Part shown: positions 35,027 through 43,647 of the stretch, in pieces
Layout: each line of letters opens with the position of its first letter
How positions within the stretch are numbered: position 1 is the first letter of the stretch
From: Bacillus mycoides
GTDB taxonomy: Bacteria; Bacillota; Bacilli; Bacillales; Bacillaceae_G
DNA length: 64,000 nt
Assembly (NCBI RefSeq): GCF_001757995.1
Contig: NZ_LXLV01000019.1
Coordinates: 62,001 to 126,000 of the forward strand
Direction: 5' to 3'
The notes under the pieces: generated by a model
Databases searched by the model: none
Seen by the model: the letters and a program-made list of their open reading frames with translations, nothing else
Told to the model about the DNA's origin: nothing
Position numbers and translations under genes: made by a program

Positions 35027-36487
35027 CTACTCAATCTCATACATAAAATCTACAAGTTCTCGATAAGAGAATTTATTGGCCTGAACATCAGTTGTAATCT
35101 TTCCGTCTCTTAATTTTATAATACGCTGGCAAGCACCAGCTACGAGCTCGTAATCATGGGTAATGACAAGTACGTGACAAGAACGTTTGGCGAGTTGATG
35201 AATTACTTCAATAACACGTTGTAAGTTCATACCGTCTAAGCCTGAAGTTGGTTCATCTAGTATGAAAATAGAAGCGTCATTCATTAAACCTATCGCGAGA
35301 ACGAGCCGTTGTTTTTCTCCACCTGAAAGGGTGGCCGGATGATTTTCTTTCAAATGCCATAGATGGAGATCTTTTAGAACATTTTCAGCCATTTCTTCCT
35401 GGTTAGGGTGGTTGAGTAATACTTCATTCCAAACGCTATCGGTGAATAGTTGATACACTGTATCTTGCATAACGAACCAAATTTTTTGCATTCGTTTATT
35501 TGCTTTTATCCGTACGTTATCAATGTGGATGTTGCCAGCACTCTCTTTTTTTAATCCTGTTAATGTGCGAGCAAACGTCGTTTTACCAGCACCATTTTTT
35601 CCGATTAACACAGTTACTTCATTTGCGTGAAGAGTAATGTTTAAATTTTGCAGTATCCAATTTTTTGCTCGCTTATGTTGGACGTGTAAGTCTTCAATAT
35701 GCATTTTTTCTAATTTTGAAGAAGAAGTACGGTTGTTCATTTTTCCTTTTTCAATAAAAGGAGAACGTAATCCTAATGCTTGTATTTCCTCGCAAGAGAG
35801 AGCGAGTAATTCTTTTGGCGTGTAGATTTTTTTGATTTCGCCATTTTCCATATAAATAATACGATCTACAAGATCCATTAAGTAATAAAGGCGATGTTCT
35901 ACAATGACAATTGTTTTATTCTTTTTTCGTAAGGAAATCAATTCTTCTTTTAGAAGGTTCGTTGCTTGTAAATCTAAATTCGCAGAAGGTTCATCCATTA
36001 CAAATAGGGATGGGTCAATCAGCTGTGATGCGGCAATTGCTACTTTTTGTTTTTGCCCGCTAGAAAGGCTCATAACGGGCTTGTATTGTATAGACTCTAA
36101 GTTCATTTGTTGTAACACATCTTGTAATCGCTGCTGAATTATAGTTCTTTCAATTCCATGATTTTCAAGTTCGAAAGCAAGTTCATCTTGAACGATAGAG
36201 GTGAAAAATTGTGATTTAGGATCTTGAAAGACGCTACCAATTTTTTTACTAAGTTCCCATATCGGGGCATCCTTCGTATGGATACTATCAATGATGATGT
36301 CACCTTGTAAGTTTCCTTCATAAAAGCTTGGTATTAAACCATTTAATATTCGTCCAAGAGTTGTTTTTCCAGATCCAGAAGGTCCGGTAATGAGGACGCA
36401 TTCACCTTCATGAATCGTTACATTTATATTTTTTAAAAGGGGTTTTCCAGGTTGATATTCAAATTGAACATTTTTGAGTGTAATCAT
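35027..36487 (-). CDS. ECF transporter ATPase with two fused ABC domains (EcfA-type)
   Basis: A 486-residue protein with two ATPase domains in one chain. The first has [27 protein letters not shown] and LFVMDEPSANLD; the second has IGKNGAGKTTFA, LSGGEKQRLVLAIGLM and IFILDEPTSGLD. Both look active. The fused layout resembles YkoD and other energy-coupling ATPases. ATG at 36487 follows AAGGAGAATAGCT; an upstream in-frame ATG has no ribosome site. It lies 11 bp after the T-component gene and forms the S-T-A operon with the two genes upstream of it. Confidence 0.93.
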   Translation of the reverse strand: MITLKNVQFEYQPGKPLLKNINVTIHEGECVLITGPSGSGKTTLGRILNGLIPSFYEGNLQGDIIIDSIHTKDAPIWELSKKIGSVFQDPKSQFFTSIVQDELAFELENHGIERTIIQQRLQDVLQQMNLESIQYKPVMSLSSGQKQKVAIAASQLIDPSLFVMDEPSANLDLQATNLLKEELISLRKKNKTIVIVEHRLYYLMDLVDRIIYMENGEIKKIYTPKELLALSCEEIQALGLRSPFIEKGKMNNRTSSSKLEKMHIEDLHVQHKRAKNWILQNLNITLHANEVTVLIGKNGAGKTTFARTLTGLKKESAGNIHIDNVRIKANKRMQKIWFVMQDTVYQLFTDSVWNEVLLNHPNQEEMAENVLKDLHLWHLKENHPATLSGGEKQRLVLAIGLMNDASIFILDEPTSGLDGMNLQRVIEVIHQLAKRSCHVLVITHDYELVAGACQRIIKLRDGKITTDVQANKFSYRELVDFMYEIE

Positions 36488-36498
36488 AGCTATTCTCC

Positions 36499-37170
36499 TT
36501 ATGAAATCCAAAGCGTGCCAAACATACATAAACCGAGAAAGAGAGCGATACTATCTTTCGGACGGAAGGCAATCGCGTAGTGACTTGTTTTTTTGCAAGG
36601 TGCATCAATTCCACGAGTCGTTGCTGAAGCACTCAAATCATCAGCGAGTCGAATCGTTCTCATCAATAAAGGAATGATCGCATATTCAAACATTTGATTT
36701 AAACGAAGCCAATTTTTCGGGCTTTTTAATGAAATACCACGAATGCGCACATTCTCTCCGATGATTTTGGATTCAGCACGTAAAATAGGAAAGAACCGCA
36801 GTGCAACGGTAAGTGTTAATAAAATACTTTCGGGAATTTTTAATTTCTGTAAACTTGCTAGTAGCTGCCCTGATGGGACTTTCGATAATCCAGATGCGAT
36901 AATTAACGTAGGTAAAGTTTTTAAGGCAATGAGTAGCATTAATAAAAACGCATTTAAAATGGAAGCATTCATATAAGTTGAAATGAAATAGTGTGCAAAG
37001 AATAAACAACCGTATATAACGAACCATTTGAATCCTAAACGATATTGGTTTTGACAAATGAGTAAAAGAATAGCAAACGCTGCGAGCATAAGTGAACCGG
37101 TGCTTGTAGCGGAAATTGCTACAAATCCACAGATGATTAATAGAGTAAATTGTAAACGAGCATCAAACAT
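36499..37170 (-). CDS. ECF transporter transmembrane (T) component
   Basis: A 223-residue membrane protein of the EcfT/CbiQ type. Hydrophobic segments are near residues 8-30, 33-45, 48-65, 75-95 and 205-222. The coupling helices carry Ala-Arg-Gly motifs in variant form: GENVRIRGISL (about 135-145) and SASATTRGIDAP (about 184-195), which contact the ATPase. It lies between the S-component and ATPase genes with gaps of 15 and 11 bp. ATG follows TTAGGAGAGG. Confidence 0.92.
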   Translation of the reverse strand: MFDARLQFTLLIICGFVAISATSTGSLMLAAFAILLLICQNQYRLGFKWFVIYGCLFFAHYFISTYMNASILNAFLLMLLIALKTLPTLIIASGLSKVPSGQLLASLQKLKIPESILLTLTVALRFFPILRAESKIIGENVRIRGISLKSPKNWLRLNQMFEYAIIPLLMRTIRLADDLSASATTRGIDAPCKKTSHYAIAFRPKDSIALFLGLCMFGTLWIS

Positions 37171-37185
37171 AAAAACCTCTCCTAA

Positions 37186-37794
37186 TTATTCCTTCATATA
37201 TAAATAGCCAGCTTTAACAAAGTGTTTTTGTAATAGTTTTGTTGCAAAGTAACAGCCAGACAAGGATAGAATGAATCCGCAGATAAGGCCGATCGTCATC
37301 CATATAGGTGAATAAGCAAAATAAATTAATTCGTCGATCGCTTCTTTTGAGTAACGCATCTTTTCTAACTGACTACTACCGAGTAAATAAATTGTTATAT
37401 ATGAACCAATGCTGAAGAAAGCGCCGTAAATTCCGTATGCGATTGCTTGACGATGACGATTTCTATATTGCGAACCGTCGCCTTTAAGTAACGTAAGTTC
37501 AGCGATGAAAGCAGTTAGAATGCAATAAGGTAGAATAATAGGTGTTCCCATTAAGGCAAAGAAAATCCCTGTTAATGTCCCCATTAATAAAAGTGTTCCT
37601 CTTTTACTCACGCGCAAGGCCATTAACATATAGACGATGCCGCCAAAGAACATACCGATAGCGGGAGTAAGTGGTGGTGCAAATGCCATGAGTGGACTCG
37701 CAATTACGATGATGATAGACTGTACGATAAATAAGAGAACTGTATATAATCCAATTGTAATTAAATCTTTTGCTGCAAATTTTTTTATATTCAT
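37186..37794 (-). CDS. ECF transporter substrate-binding (S) component, MptD/Trep_Strep family
   Basis: A 202-residue protein with six membrane segments. It starts MNIKKFAAKDLITIGLYTVL, has the Pro-rich MAFAPPLTPAIGMFFGGIVY segment, and matches the Trep_Strep (TIGR02185-like, MptD) group of ECF S components, for which no substrate is firmly known. It is the first gene of the S-T-A operon. A near-perfect Fur box lies 34 bp upstream, so iron control and an iron-containing or metallophore substrate are inferred. AGGAG precedes ATG by 10 bases. Confidence 0.88.
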   Translation of the reverse strand: MNIKKFAAKDLITIGLYTVLLFIVQSIIIVIASPLMAFAPPLTPAIGMFFGGIVYMLMALRVSKRGTLLLMGTLTGIFFALMGTPIILPYCILTAFIAELTLLKGDGSQYRNRHRQAIAYGIYGAFFSIGSYITIYLLGSSQLEKMRYSKEAIDELIYFAYSPIWMTIGLICGFILSLSGCYFATKLLQKHFVKAGYLYMKE

Positions 37795-37827
37795 TTCGAT
37801 TCATCTCCTAATGATTGATAAATTGAA

Positions 37828-37842
37828 TGATAAACATTATCA
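37828..37842. promoter_or_regulatory. Fur box between the ECF operon and the araC gene
   Basis: TGATAAACATTATCA differs from the 7-1-7 Fur consensus TGATAATNATTATCA at one base. It lies in the 115-bp divergent gap, so Fur could control both the ECF S-T-A operon and the AraC regulator. Confidence 0.85.
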
Positions 37843-37909
37843 TTGGTTCTAACTACTCCAATCTCGAAAAAATAGCCCGAAATCGTAATTTGAGGCGGAG
37901 GTGAAAAAA

Positions 37910-38836
37910 TTGAAAAACATATTAAACGCCTTTTTTACAGAAATAAAAAGAATGAACGATGCAACTTATTACGAAAGCTGGCTAGGGGCGACTTATCATT
38001 TTGTAAATGGTAAAGTCAGACGGTTGTATATTGAAGAAGGGGTCGAAATTCAGATTTTTGATAACTGTACATTTCAACGCCCCGAAATGCCTATATTGAA
38101 AAAAATATTAGAGATTACAGTTATCGTGGATGGACAAATTACACAAAAAAGGAATGCGTTATTTTCCGAACAATATGACTCGAGTAGACTGTTATTCTTT
38201 AATGAAATTGAAGAACAATTACAATATAATCAGCGCACAGGAATGAGCGTTTTTCTCGATTTAGACTGGTTGGAACGTTATCTTATTCAAGAAAATCAGC
38301 TTGATAGCTGGAAGGAAATTGAACAGTTTTTTCTTCATTCTCAAAAAATTATTTTTCAAAAAGAGAGTGAAACCATTCATCGTTCTATTGCGCGTTATTT
38401 ACAAAACGAATTTAAAGAAAATGCGATGAACCATTTATTAATTAAAGCGAAAGTTTTAGAGTTTTTAGCACATAGTCTTCAAAAAATTTGGCCAGAAGTT
38501 GTAGACCAACGAATTGAGGGGATTCTTGATGTAATTCATCAGCAATTTCACCTACCGATTCAAGTACAGCACTTGGCCGAAATGGCGAATATTAGTGAAT
38601 CAAGTATGCAAAGTTATTTTAAAGCGTCGTTTGGGATGCCGGTTTATCAATATATCCAGCGTAAACGTGTAGAGTACGCAGCGGAATTACTGATTCATAC
38701 GAATGAATCCATTACTGAAATTTCGATGCAGGTTGGATACGATAACCCGAGTAAATTCGCAAACATATTCAAGAGAATATACGGAGAAACGCCTTTGCAT
38801 TATCGGAAGAAATATATGGAAAAGAATACCCCTTAA
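37910..38836 (+). CDS. AraC family transcriptional regulator beside the ECF operon
   Basis: A 308-residue regulator. The C-terminal ~100 residues hold the two HTH motifs of AraC (QVQHLAEMANISESSMQSYF, then SITEISMQVGYDNPSKFANI and FKRIYGETPLHYRKKY). The N-terminal ~200 residues are an effector domain I do not recognise. It is divergent from the ECF transporter genes and shares their Fur box, like AraC regulators that sense siderophores (for example Btr or YbtA). The start chosen is TTG at 37910, 7 bases after GGAGGTG; GTG at 37901 overlaps that site. Confidence 0.9.
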   Translation: MKNILNAFFTEIKRMNDATYYESWLGATYHFVNGKVRRLYIEEGVEIQIFDNCTFQRPEMPILKKILEITVIVDGQITQKRNALFSEQYDSSRLLFFNEIEEQLQYNQRTGMSVFLDLDWLERYLIQENQLDSWKEIEQFFLHSQKIIFQKESETIHRSIARYLQNEFKENAMNHLLIKAKVLEFLAHSLQKIWPEVVDQRIEGILDVIHQQFHLPIQVQHLAEMANISESSMQSYFKASFGMPVYQYIQRKRVEYAAELLIHTNESITEISMQVGYDNPSKFANIFKRIYGETPLHYRKKYMEKNTP

Positions 38837-38868
38837 TGAGTTTATCTCATTAAGGGGTATTCTTTTCT
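38822..38868. terminator. Long terminator after the araC gene
   Basis: A 19-bp perfect stem, AAGAATACCCCTTAATGAG with its complement, and a TTTAT loop, then TTCTTTT. It overlaps the stop codon. Confidence 0.92.
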
Positions 38869-38911
38869 AGGTATCCCAACTATCGTTTCGGTAGTATCGA
38901 TAATATTCTCA

Positions 38912-40036
38912 TTAATGATCAAACCAATTCCAAACCTCAATATCTCCAAGAGTCGCATAACGTACGTGAGGGGAGTTTTGTAATTTTAATAACTCTTTTG
39001 ACGGTCCAGTAATGACAATGCCGTATACTTTTACGCCGTTATCTTTTACATATTTATAACGCTTATCTAAGTTCAACTGTTCCTTAGGAATCAAGGCCAC
39101 TTTACTTACAGTTTTTTCATGTGTAGAAAGAATACGCATCATTTCAATTACTTTATCCTCTTGCGTTTTCAAATTTTTTGTTTCATCATCAAGGAATCCT
39201 ATATGTTCTGGAAATCCTATAAAGTCGCTCCCAGATAGGATGAAATCTTCTTCATCTATTCTTTCTTGTCCTGTATCTAAAGCGTACCATAAAGGAGTTG
39301 GCGGTATTTCTTGTGCCCCAAATACGCTATATAGAAGTGGCTCTAATTCTTGTAAAGTGTAGGCTTTATCAAAAGATATTGCTACTTCTGCAACGGTTCC
39401 ATCATGTACTTTTGTAAGTGTATCCCAAACTTTTTTAGTTGCTTCTTTTAAATGATCGCCTTGTTTTATTTTTGGATGAACAAAGAAGATGTTTGGTTGA
39501 TAGTGCATATTCACCCAAGATTTATTTGTGATATTTAAAGAAGATAAGAAGCTGCTCGTTTCTATTGTACCGATTGGTATTTCTTTTTTACCGATCGTTT
39601 TCACTAAATCAAATTGGCTGTTTGTTCGAAAGAAAGCTTCTACACTTGTTCCGCCCCCCATAACGCGGCTATTTGGGATAGTTGCTTCAAGTGCAAGAGA
39701 GGGAACATCTCTTATTTCTTTTAGTCTTTTATCGTTATTAGCTTGAAAATAAAAGGCAGACAATACTCCGCCGATCATATATATAACGATACAAATTACT
39801 AGTATAAAACCAAGCGTTTGTAAACGATGTTTCCACTTAATCCTCCAAAAAGGAACTTTAAGATTTTTTGGTGGTAACTTTTTCTTAACAGGTTCTGTTT
39901 TTGTTAATAATTCATCCACATGCACTTCACATTCTTCACAAGTTTCAATATGACTTTCTAACTGTTCTTGTTCATCATGTGTGAGCGTTCCTTTTTCATA
40001 TTTCTCCCACAGTTTTTTAAATTCTGTACAACCCAT
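38912..40036 (-). CDS. Anti-sigma factor with zinc-finger and sigma-regulator domains
   Basis: A 374-residue membrane protein. The N-terminus is a zf-HC2-type module (HIETCEECEVHVDELL, His-x3-Cys-x2-Cys), which binds the sigma factor. A single membrane segment lies near 70-92 (LGFILVICIVIYMIGGVLSA), and a ~280-residue extracytoplasmic domain of the sigma-regulator N/C type follows. ATG at 40036 is preferred to GTG at 40045, which overlaps AAGGAG. It lies 5 bp after the sigma gene, so the two are co-transcribed and the sigma factor is held inactive until a surface signal. Confidence 0.9.
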   Translation of the reverse strand: MGCTEFKKLWEKYEKGTLTHDEQEQLESHIETCEECEVHVDELLTKTEPVKKKLPPKNLKVPFWRIKWKHRLQTLGFILVICIVIYMIGGVLSAFYFQANNDKRLKEIRDVPSLALEATIPNSRVMGGGTSVEAFFRTNSQFDLVKTIGKKEIPIGTIETSSFLSSLNITNKSWVNMHYQPNIFFVHPKIKQGDHLKEATKKVWDTLTKVHDGTVAEVAISFDKAYTLQELEPLLYSVFGAQEIPPTPLWYALDTGQERIDEEDFILSGSDFIGFPEHIGFLDDETKNLKTQEDKVIEMMRILSTHEKTVSKVALIPKEQLNLDKRYKYVKDNGVKVYGIVITGPSKELLKLQNSPHVRYATLGDIEVWNWFDH

Positions 40037-40041
40037 CTGTA

Positions 40042-40527
40042 TCACTCCTTTATGCTTTTCATTTCTTTTCGTCCGCGATGTAATTCAATTTTCACTTTCG
40101 CTAAGGAGAGCCCCGTCATTTCTGCTATTTCCTTATAAGAGAATCCGTAGTAATCTCGTAGTAGTAACACATTTCGTCTTTGGAGCGGAAGAGAAGATAA
40201 ATTTTCTAACCAACTAGCAATCTCATGTTTTACAAAATATGCATGTTCTGTACTTGGCACGTTTGGTAAATGGAATTCTTCGATTTTAGTTGTTTTATAC
40301 TTTTTTTCCTTTCGATACCAATCGATAAAGGCGTTGTAGGCAATTGTAAATAACCACGGTCTAATCTCTTCTCCTTTATAATAGTCAATATGGACGAGCA
40401 TGCGGTAAAACGTTTCTTGCATGAGATCTTCAGCACAGTGAGAATCTCCGGTTAGGGAGAGAAGATAGCGAAATAAATCATGCATATGCTCTGAATAAAT
40501 GTCTTCTAATGATTGTTTGCGTTTCAC
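40042..40527 (-). CDS. ECF-type RNA polymerase sigma factor
   Basis: A 161-residue group 4 sigma factor with only regions 2 and 4. Region 2 includes GDSHCAEDLMQETFYRMLVH and RPWLFTIAYNAFIDWYRK; region 4 includes LPLQRRNVLLLRDYYGFSYK and IAEMTGLSLAKVKIELHRGR. It is followed at once by its anti-sigma gene. A fitting ECF promoter with -35 and -10 boxes at 40554-40579 precedes it, consistent with autoregulation. The stimulus cannot be read from the sequence; cell-envelope stress is usual for this group. Confidence 0.93.
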   Translation of the reverse strand: MKRKQSLEDIYSEHMHDLFRYLLSLTGDSHCAEDLMQETFYRMLVHIDYYKGEEIRPWLFTIAYNAFIDWYRKEKKYKTTKIEEFHLPNVPSTEHAYFVKHEIASWLENLSSLPLQRRNVLLLRDYYGFSYKEIAEMTGLSLAKVKIELHRGRKEMKSIKE

Positions 40528-40553
40528 TACATTTCCCTCCCTTCATACATAAC

Positions 40554-40579
40554 AACGAAATACATATAAAAAAGTTACA
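40554..40579 (-). promoter_or_regulatory. Candidate ECF-sigma promoter (autoregulatory)
   Basis: On the minus strand TGTAAC, 16 bp and CGTT resemble the TGAAAC-N16-CGT pattern recognised by bacillus ECF sigma factors. T-rich DNA follows the -35 box, also typical. Confidence 0.65.
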
Positions 40580-40664
40580 TTTGTTTTTAGAATTATAGTA
40601 AAAAACGTCAAGAATTGGATAGAATTATCTTTTATCATAATACATATAAGGCGGGTGAACAGAG

Positions 40665-41567
40665 ATGGAAAGCTATGAAACACAAGTTCAAAGGTCAATT
40701 GATTATATTGAAGAAGATGTAATGGAAAAACAGACGCTGCGTAATTTAGCGCGTATTGCAGGTTTTTCTGAATCGCATTTTCATCGTGTATTTCAGGCGT
40801 TAGTAGGTGATACAGTAATGGAGTATGTTCGAAAGAGGAGGTTAGCCCGGGCAGCTTATCAACTTTCTCATACGGATGAAAAAGTTATTGATGTCGCATT
40901 TGAGCATGGCTTTCAATCTCACGAAACGTTCACGAGAGCCTTTAAAAAATTATTTCAAATGACACCAAGTGAATATCGAAAACAAGAAATTGAAACACCA
41001 ATGTATTATAGAGTGAATGTAAAACAAAGAAAATTAAATCCGTATTTAGGAGGCATACAAATGGAATATCGTATTGTAAATAAACCAGAATTTTTAGTGG
41101 CGGGTTATGAACTGAAGACGACAAGTAAAGAAGGGAAAAACCATCAAGACATTCCAGCATTTTGGCAAGAATATTTACAAAAAGATCTTGGGACAACGAT
41201 TCCGAATCGTAAAGATACGAGTCAATGGGTAGAGCTAGGATTATGTACTGATTTTAATTTAGAAACAGGGGACTTCACTTATATAATTGGAATGGAAGTT
41301 ACAGACTTTGAAAATGTACCAAATGCAGTTGCAAAGCGTACATTCCCAGCAGCGACATATGCAGTATTTACAACGCCGAAAGTTCCTCATGAAGAAATGG
41401 TATCGTCTATTCATCAAACGTGGAATGCAGTATTCTCAGAATGGTTCCCGCACTCAGGATATGAACATTGCGGAGTTACAGAATTTGAGCTATACGATGA
41501 GCGTTCCCATGCAGATAAGAGTGAGTTTGCTCAAATTGAACTTTGGATACCGGTGAAGAAGAAATAA
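40665..41567 (+). CDS. AraC regulator with C-terminal GyrI-like effector domain
   Basis: A 300-residue regulator with the order HTH first: residues 1-105 form two AraC HTHs (NLARIAGFSESHFHRVFQAL, VIDVAFEHGFQSHETFTRAF, KKLFQMTPSEYRK). Residues about 135-300 form a GyrI/Rob-like ligand domain (FLVAGYELKTTSKEGKNHQD, FPAATYAVFTTPKVPHEEMV, FAQIELWIPVKK). Relatives such as Rob, YdeE and BltR-type proteins bind drugs or other hydrophobic ligands. ATG follows AGGCGGGTGA. It stands alone, so its targets are elsewhere. Confidence 0.92.
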   Translation: MESYETQVQRSIDYIEEDVMEKQTLRNLARIAGFSESHFHRVFQALVGDTVMEYVRKRRLARAAYQLSHTDEKVIDVAFEHGFQSHETFTRAFKKLFQMTPSEYRKQEIETPMYYRVNVKQRKLNPYLGGIQMEYRIVNKPEFLVAGYELKTTSKEGKNHQDIPAFWQEYLQKDLGTTIPNRKDTSQWVELGLCTDFNLETGDFTYIIGMEVTDFENVPNAVAKRTFPAATYAVFTTPKVPHEEMVSSIHQTWNAVFSEWFPHSGYEHCGVTEFELYDERSHADKSEFAQIELWIPVKKK

Positions 41568-41575
41568 TAGAAAGA

Positions 41576-41612
41576 AAGACCGTCCAAAAGGTATTATTGG
41601 ACGGTCTTCTCT
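41576..41612 (+). terminator. Terminator after the AraC-GyrI gene
   Basis: A 12-bp perfect stem, AAGACCGTCCAA / TTGGACGGTCTT, with a 9-base loop, then CTCTT. It starts 8 bp after the stop. Confidence 0.9.
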
Positions 41613-41639
41613 TATTAATAGGTTGCTACTATTGTCGTA

Positions 41640-41690
41640 TTTTGTAGTTAAGTCGATACCCTTTATCGAAACGTCGATATAATTTCATTT
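41640..41690. repeat. Dispersed repeat copy B
   Basis: The 30 bases at 41661-41690 match 54562-54591 at 24 of 30 positions, and the last 16 match copy A at 23299-23314. It sits between a terminator and the bcr1-type element. Confidence 0.6.
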
Positions 41691-41723
41691 ACTAGCACGC
41701 TGCTCCGAAAAGAAAAAGGTACT

Positions 41724-41881
41724 TTTATCCCGCTATTTGTGGGCAGTAAAACTCCCACCTTAAAATTCGGCTGGAGCAAAGGAGTTAGGCGGGAGATCAA
41801 CTGCCCGTAAACGCCCGATTGGTGAAAGCTAATAATCAATGGGGATGAACAAACCCCCCACTGATTAAAGTTTCACTTTAT
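41724..41881. repeat. Complete bcr1-type repeat with TTTAT direct repeats
   Basis: An element of about 150 bp starts CCCGCTATTTGTGGGCAG and ends CCCCACTGATTAAAG, TTTCAC, and is bounded on both sides by TTTAT (41724-41728 and 41877-41881). It contains several hairpins, the last formed by AATCAATGGGG and CCCCCACTGATT. Size, ends and the TTTAT duplication agree with bcr1, a non-coding mobile-like repeat described from the B. cereus group. It ends 14 bp before the stop of the histidine kinase gene. Confidence 0.85.
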
Positions 41882-41895
41882 AAAGCACTCTTTTC

Positions 41896-43638
41896 CTACG
41901 AACTAAACGGAAACACAAGTATAATCGTCGTTCCTTTTCCAAGTTCACTATCAATGGAAATCGTTCCGTTATGGGCATGAACGAGCTGTTTTGTAATGGC
42001 GAGGCCAAGTCCAGTTCCGATGTTGCTTTCTTCTGTATTCGTTCCTCTGTAATATCGCTCGAATAGAAGTTCTTTCGTTTTATCATCCATTCCTTTTCCA
42101 TCATCTGAAATAGATAGTGTAAATGAATTTGCATTTTGCGAAAGTTTTACGATTACGTTTGTCGTTTCATTATTATGTTTTACAGCGTTTGCGAGTAGGT
42201 TTTCGATAATACGTTGGAACCATTTTTCTTCAATAAAATATTGGATTTTGCTTGAACTTGGCACGAATTCAATGTTTTGATTTTGTAGTGTCGGGTTATT
42301 AATGAATTGTAATAATACTTTTTGGACGAACTGATTAATTTCAACATTTACGTGTTGCGCAGGAAGAGTATCATTTTTTAATTGATACGTTAAGCTTAAG
42401 TCGTCAATTAATGTAGTCATATATTGAGATTTTTCTTTCATTACATGGCCAAATTGTTGAATGTCTTGATCAGTCCAATTATATTGCTTCGATTCTAGTA
42501 ATAATGCATAGCCGTATATAGAACTAAGCGGTGTTTTTAAATCATGTGTTAGACCGGTAATCCACTCTTCACGTGTTTGTTGCAGTACTTTTCTCATTGC
42601 ATCGTTCTTTTTCAAAGTAATAGAAAGGTGCTCTAGTGAGTTTGTAACATCTTTAAATATGCGGAACGACCATTTTTCTTTACCGGAGCGCCGAAACCGA
42701 ACAGGTTTGCCTTTTTTACTAACAGGTTCTTCATATTTTCCTCCGGCTATGTTTTTAAGCCAGCGCATCGTGTGTAATAAAGGCTTTCCAAACTTATTTC
42801 CATACCAAATTGAAAGAATGACTAAATAAATAAACACAATAAGGAGGATTAAGCTGCATCCGATTAGAAGTTTCTTGGTAAATATATCATCTAATTCATC
42901 ATCTGGATAATAATGAGCGTTTGGGGCGGATACAACGACGAGATGACCGCTATTTGAATCGTAAAAACTAGATGTATTTTCTTTATAATTCCACGGTTCT
43001 TTTTCATTAAGAGCCGTTTTTATAGCCGAAAATGTTTTTTTCTTCCCAGTTGGATAGGAAAAAACTTCTTCGCCATTGTTATTAAATATTTGCAGTGTTG
43101 CTTTTTCTTTAGAAATTAATTGTTTTTCTTGTTCAGTTAATGCAAATTCATTTAATGATAAAGAAGGATGTCCTTGTTGTATCGTTTTTAGTAATGCATT
43201 ACTTTTTAGTTTGGCACCATAAATAACGATCACTGGTTTCTTTTCTAATTTAATTTCCCAGTAGTTAAATTTATAAATATTGTTGTTGCTATTCTGTAAA
43301 TACGTAAGTAAGGATGTCTTTGTGTAAGAGGTAGGAACATCGTTAGGCGTATTAAAGTTGTAAAGGACCTTTCCATCTTCATCTACAATTTGAAGCCAAT
43401 CACTCTTTTCTGTTATTAAATCTTTTACCTCAGATTTTAAAGTAATGTTATTGTCTTCAGAAGAAATATATTCGGAGATTGTAAAGGTATCATAATCAGA
43501 AATATTAGGTTCATATAAAGTACTATTAAGAAGGAAAATTAAATAAGAAAAAGAAGCAACTACTGCGATAAGTAACGTAACTAAGACAAAAACGTGTTGT
43601 AAAATAAACTGGATTATAAGTCTCTTATTAAAATTCAT
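41896..43638 (-). CDS. Two-component sensor histidine kinase
   Basis: A 580-residue membrane kinase. Two membrane segments, near residues 9-36 and 257-278, frame a ~220-residue extracellular sensor domain. A HAMP-like linker leads to the HisKA helix with the phosphorylated His in ITGLTHDLKTPLSSIYG (His365). The HATPase domain has the N box NLLANAVKHN, G1 SDDGKGMDD and G2 GTGLGLAI, all intact. It follows the response regulator gene by 9 bp. The signal is unknown; the neighbouring CPBP and small membrane genes suggest membrane-active compounds. Confidence 0.94.
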   Translation of the reverse strand: MNFNKRLIIQFILQHVFVLVTLLIAVVASFSYLIFLLNSTLYEPNISDYDTFTISEYISSEDNNITLKSEVKDLITEKSDWLQIVDEDGKVLYNFNTPNDVPTSYTKTSLLTYLQNSNNNIYKFNYWEIKLEKKPVIVIYGAKLKSNALLKTIQQGHPSLSLNEFALTEQEKQLISKEKATLQIFNNNGEEVFSYPTGKKKTFSAIKTALNEKEPWNYKENTSSFYDSNSGHLVVVSAPNAHYYPDDELDDIFTKKLLIGCSLILLIVFIYLVILSIWYGNKFGKPLLHTMRWLKNIAGGKYEEPVSKKGKPVRFRRSGKEKWSFRIFKDVTNSLEHLSITLKKNDAMRKVLQQTREEWITGLTHDLKTPLSSIYGYALLLESKQYNWTDQDIQQFGHVMKEKSQYMTTLIDDLSLTYQLKNDTLPAQHVNVEINQFVQKVLLQFINNPTLQNQNIEFVPSSSKIQYFIEEKWFQRIIENLLANAVKHNNETTNVIVKLSQNANSFTLSISDDGKGMDDKTKELLFERYYRGTNTEESNIGTGLGLAITKQLVHAHNGTISIDSELGKGTTIILVFPFSS

Positions 43639-43647
43639 ATCTTTAAC

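Noticed and set aside
41724-41881. A structured non-coding RNA or riboswitch in the hairpin-rich region after the AraC-GyrI gene
   Set aside because: TTTAT direct repeats at both ends and a shortened copy elsewhere favour a mobile repeat; no downstream gene is in the right orientation to be controlled.
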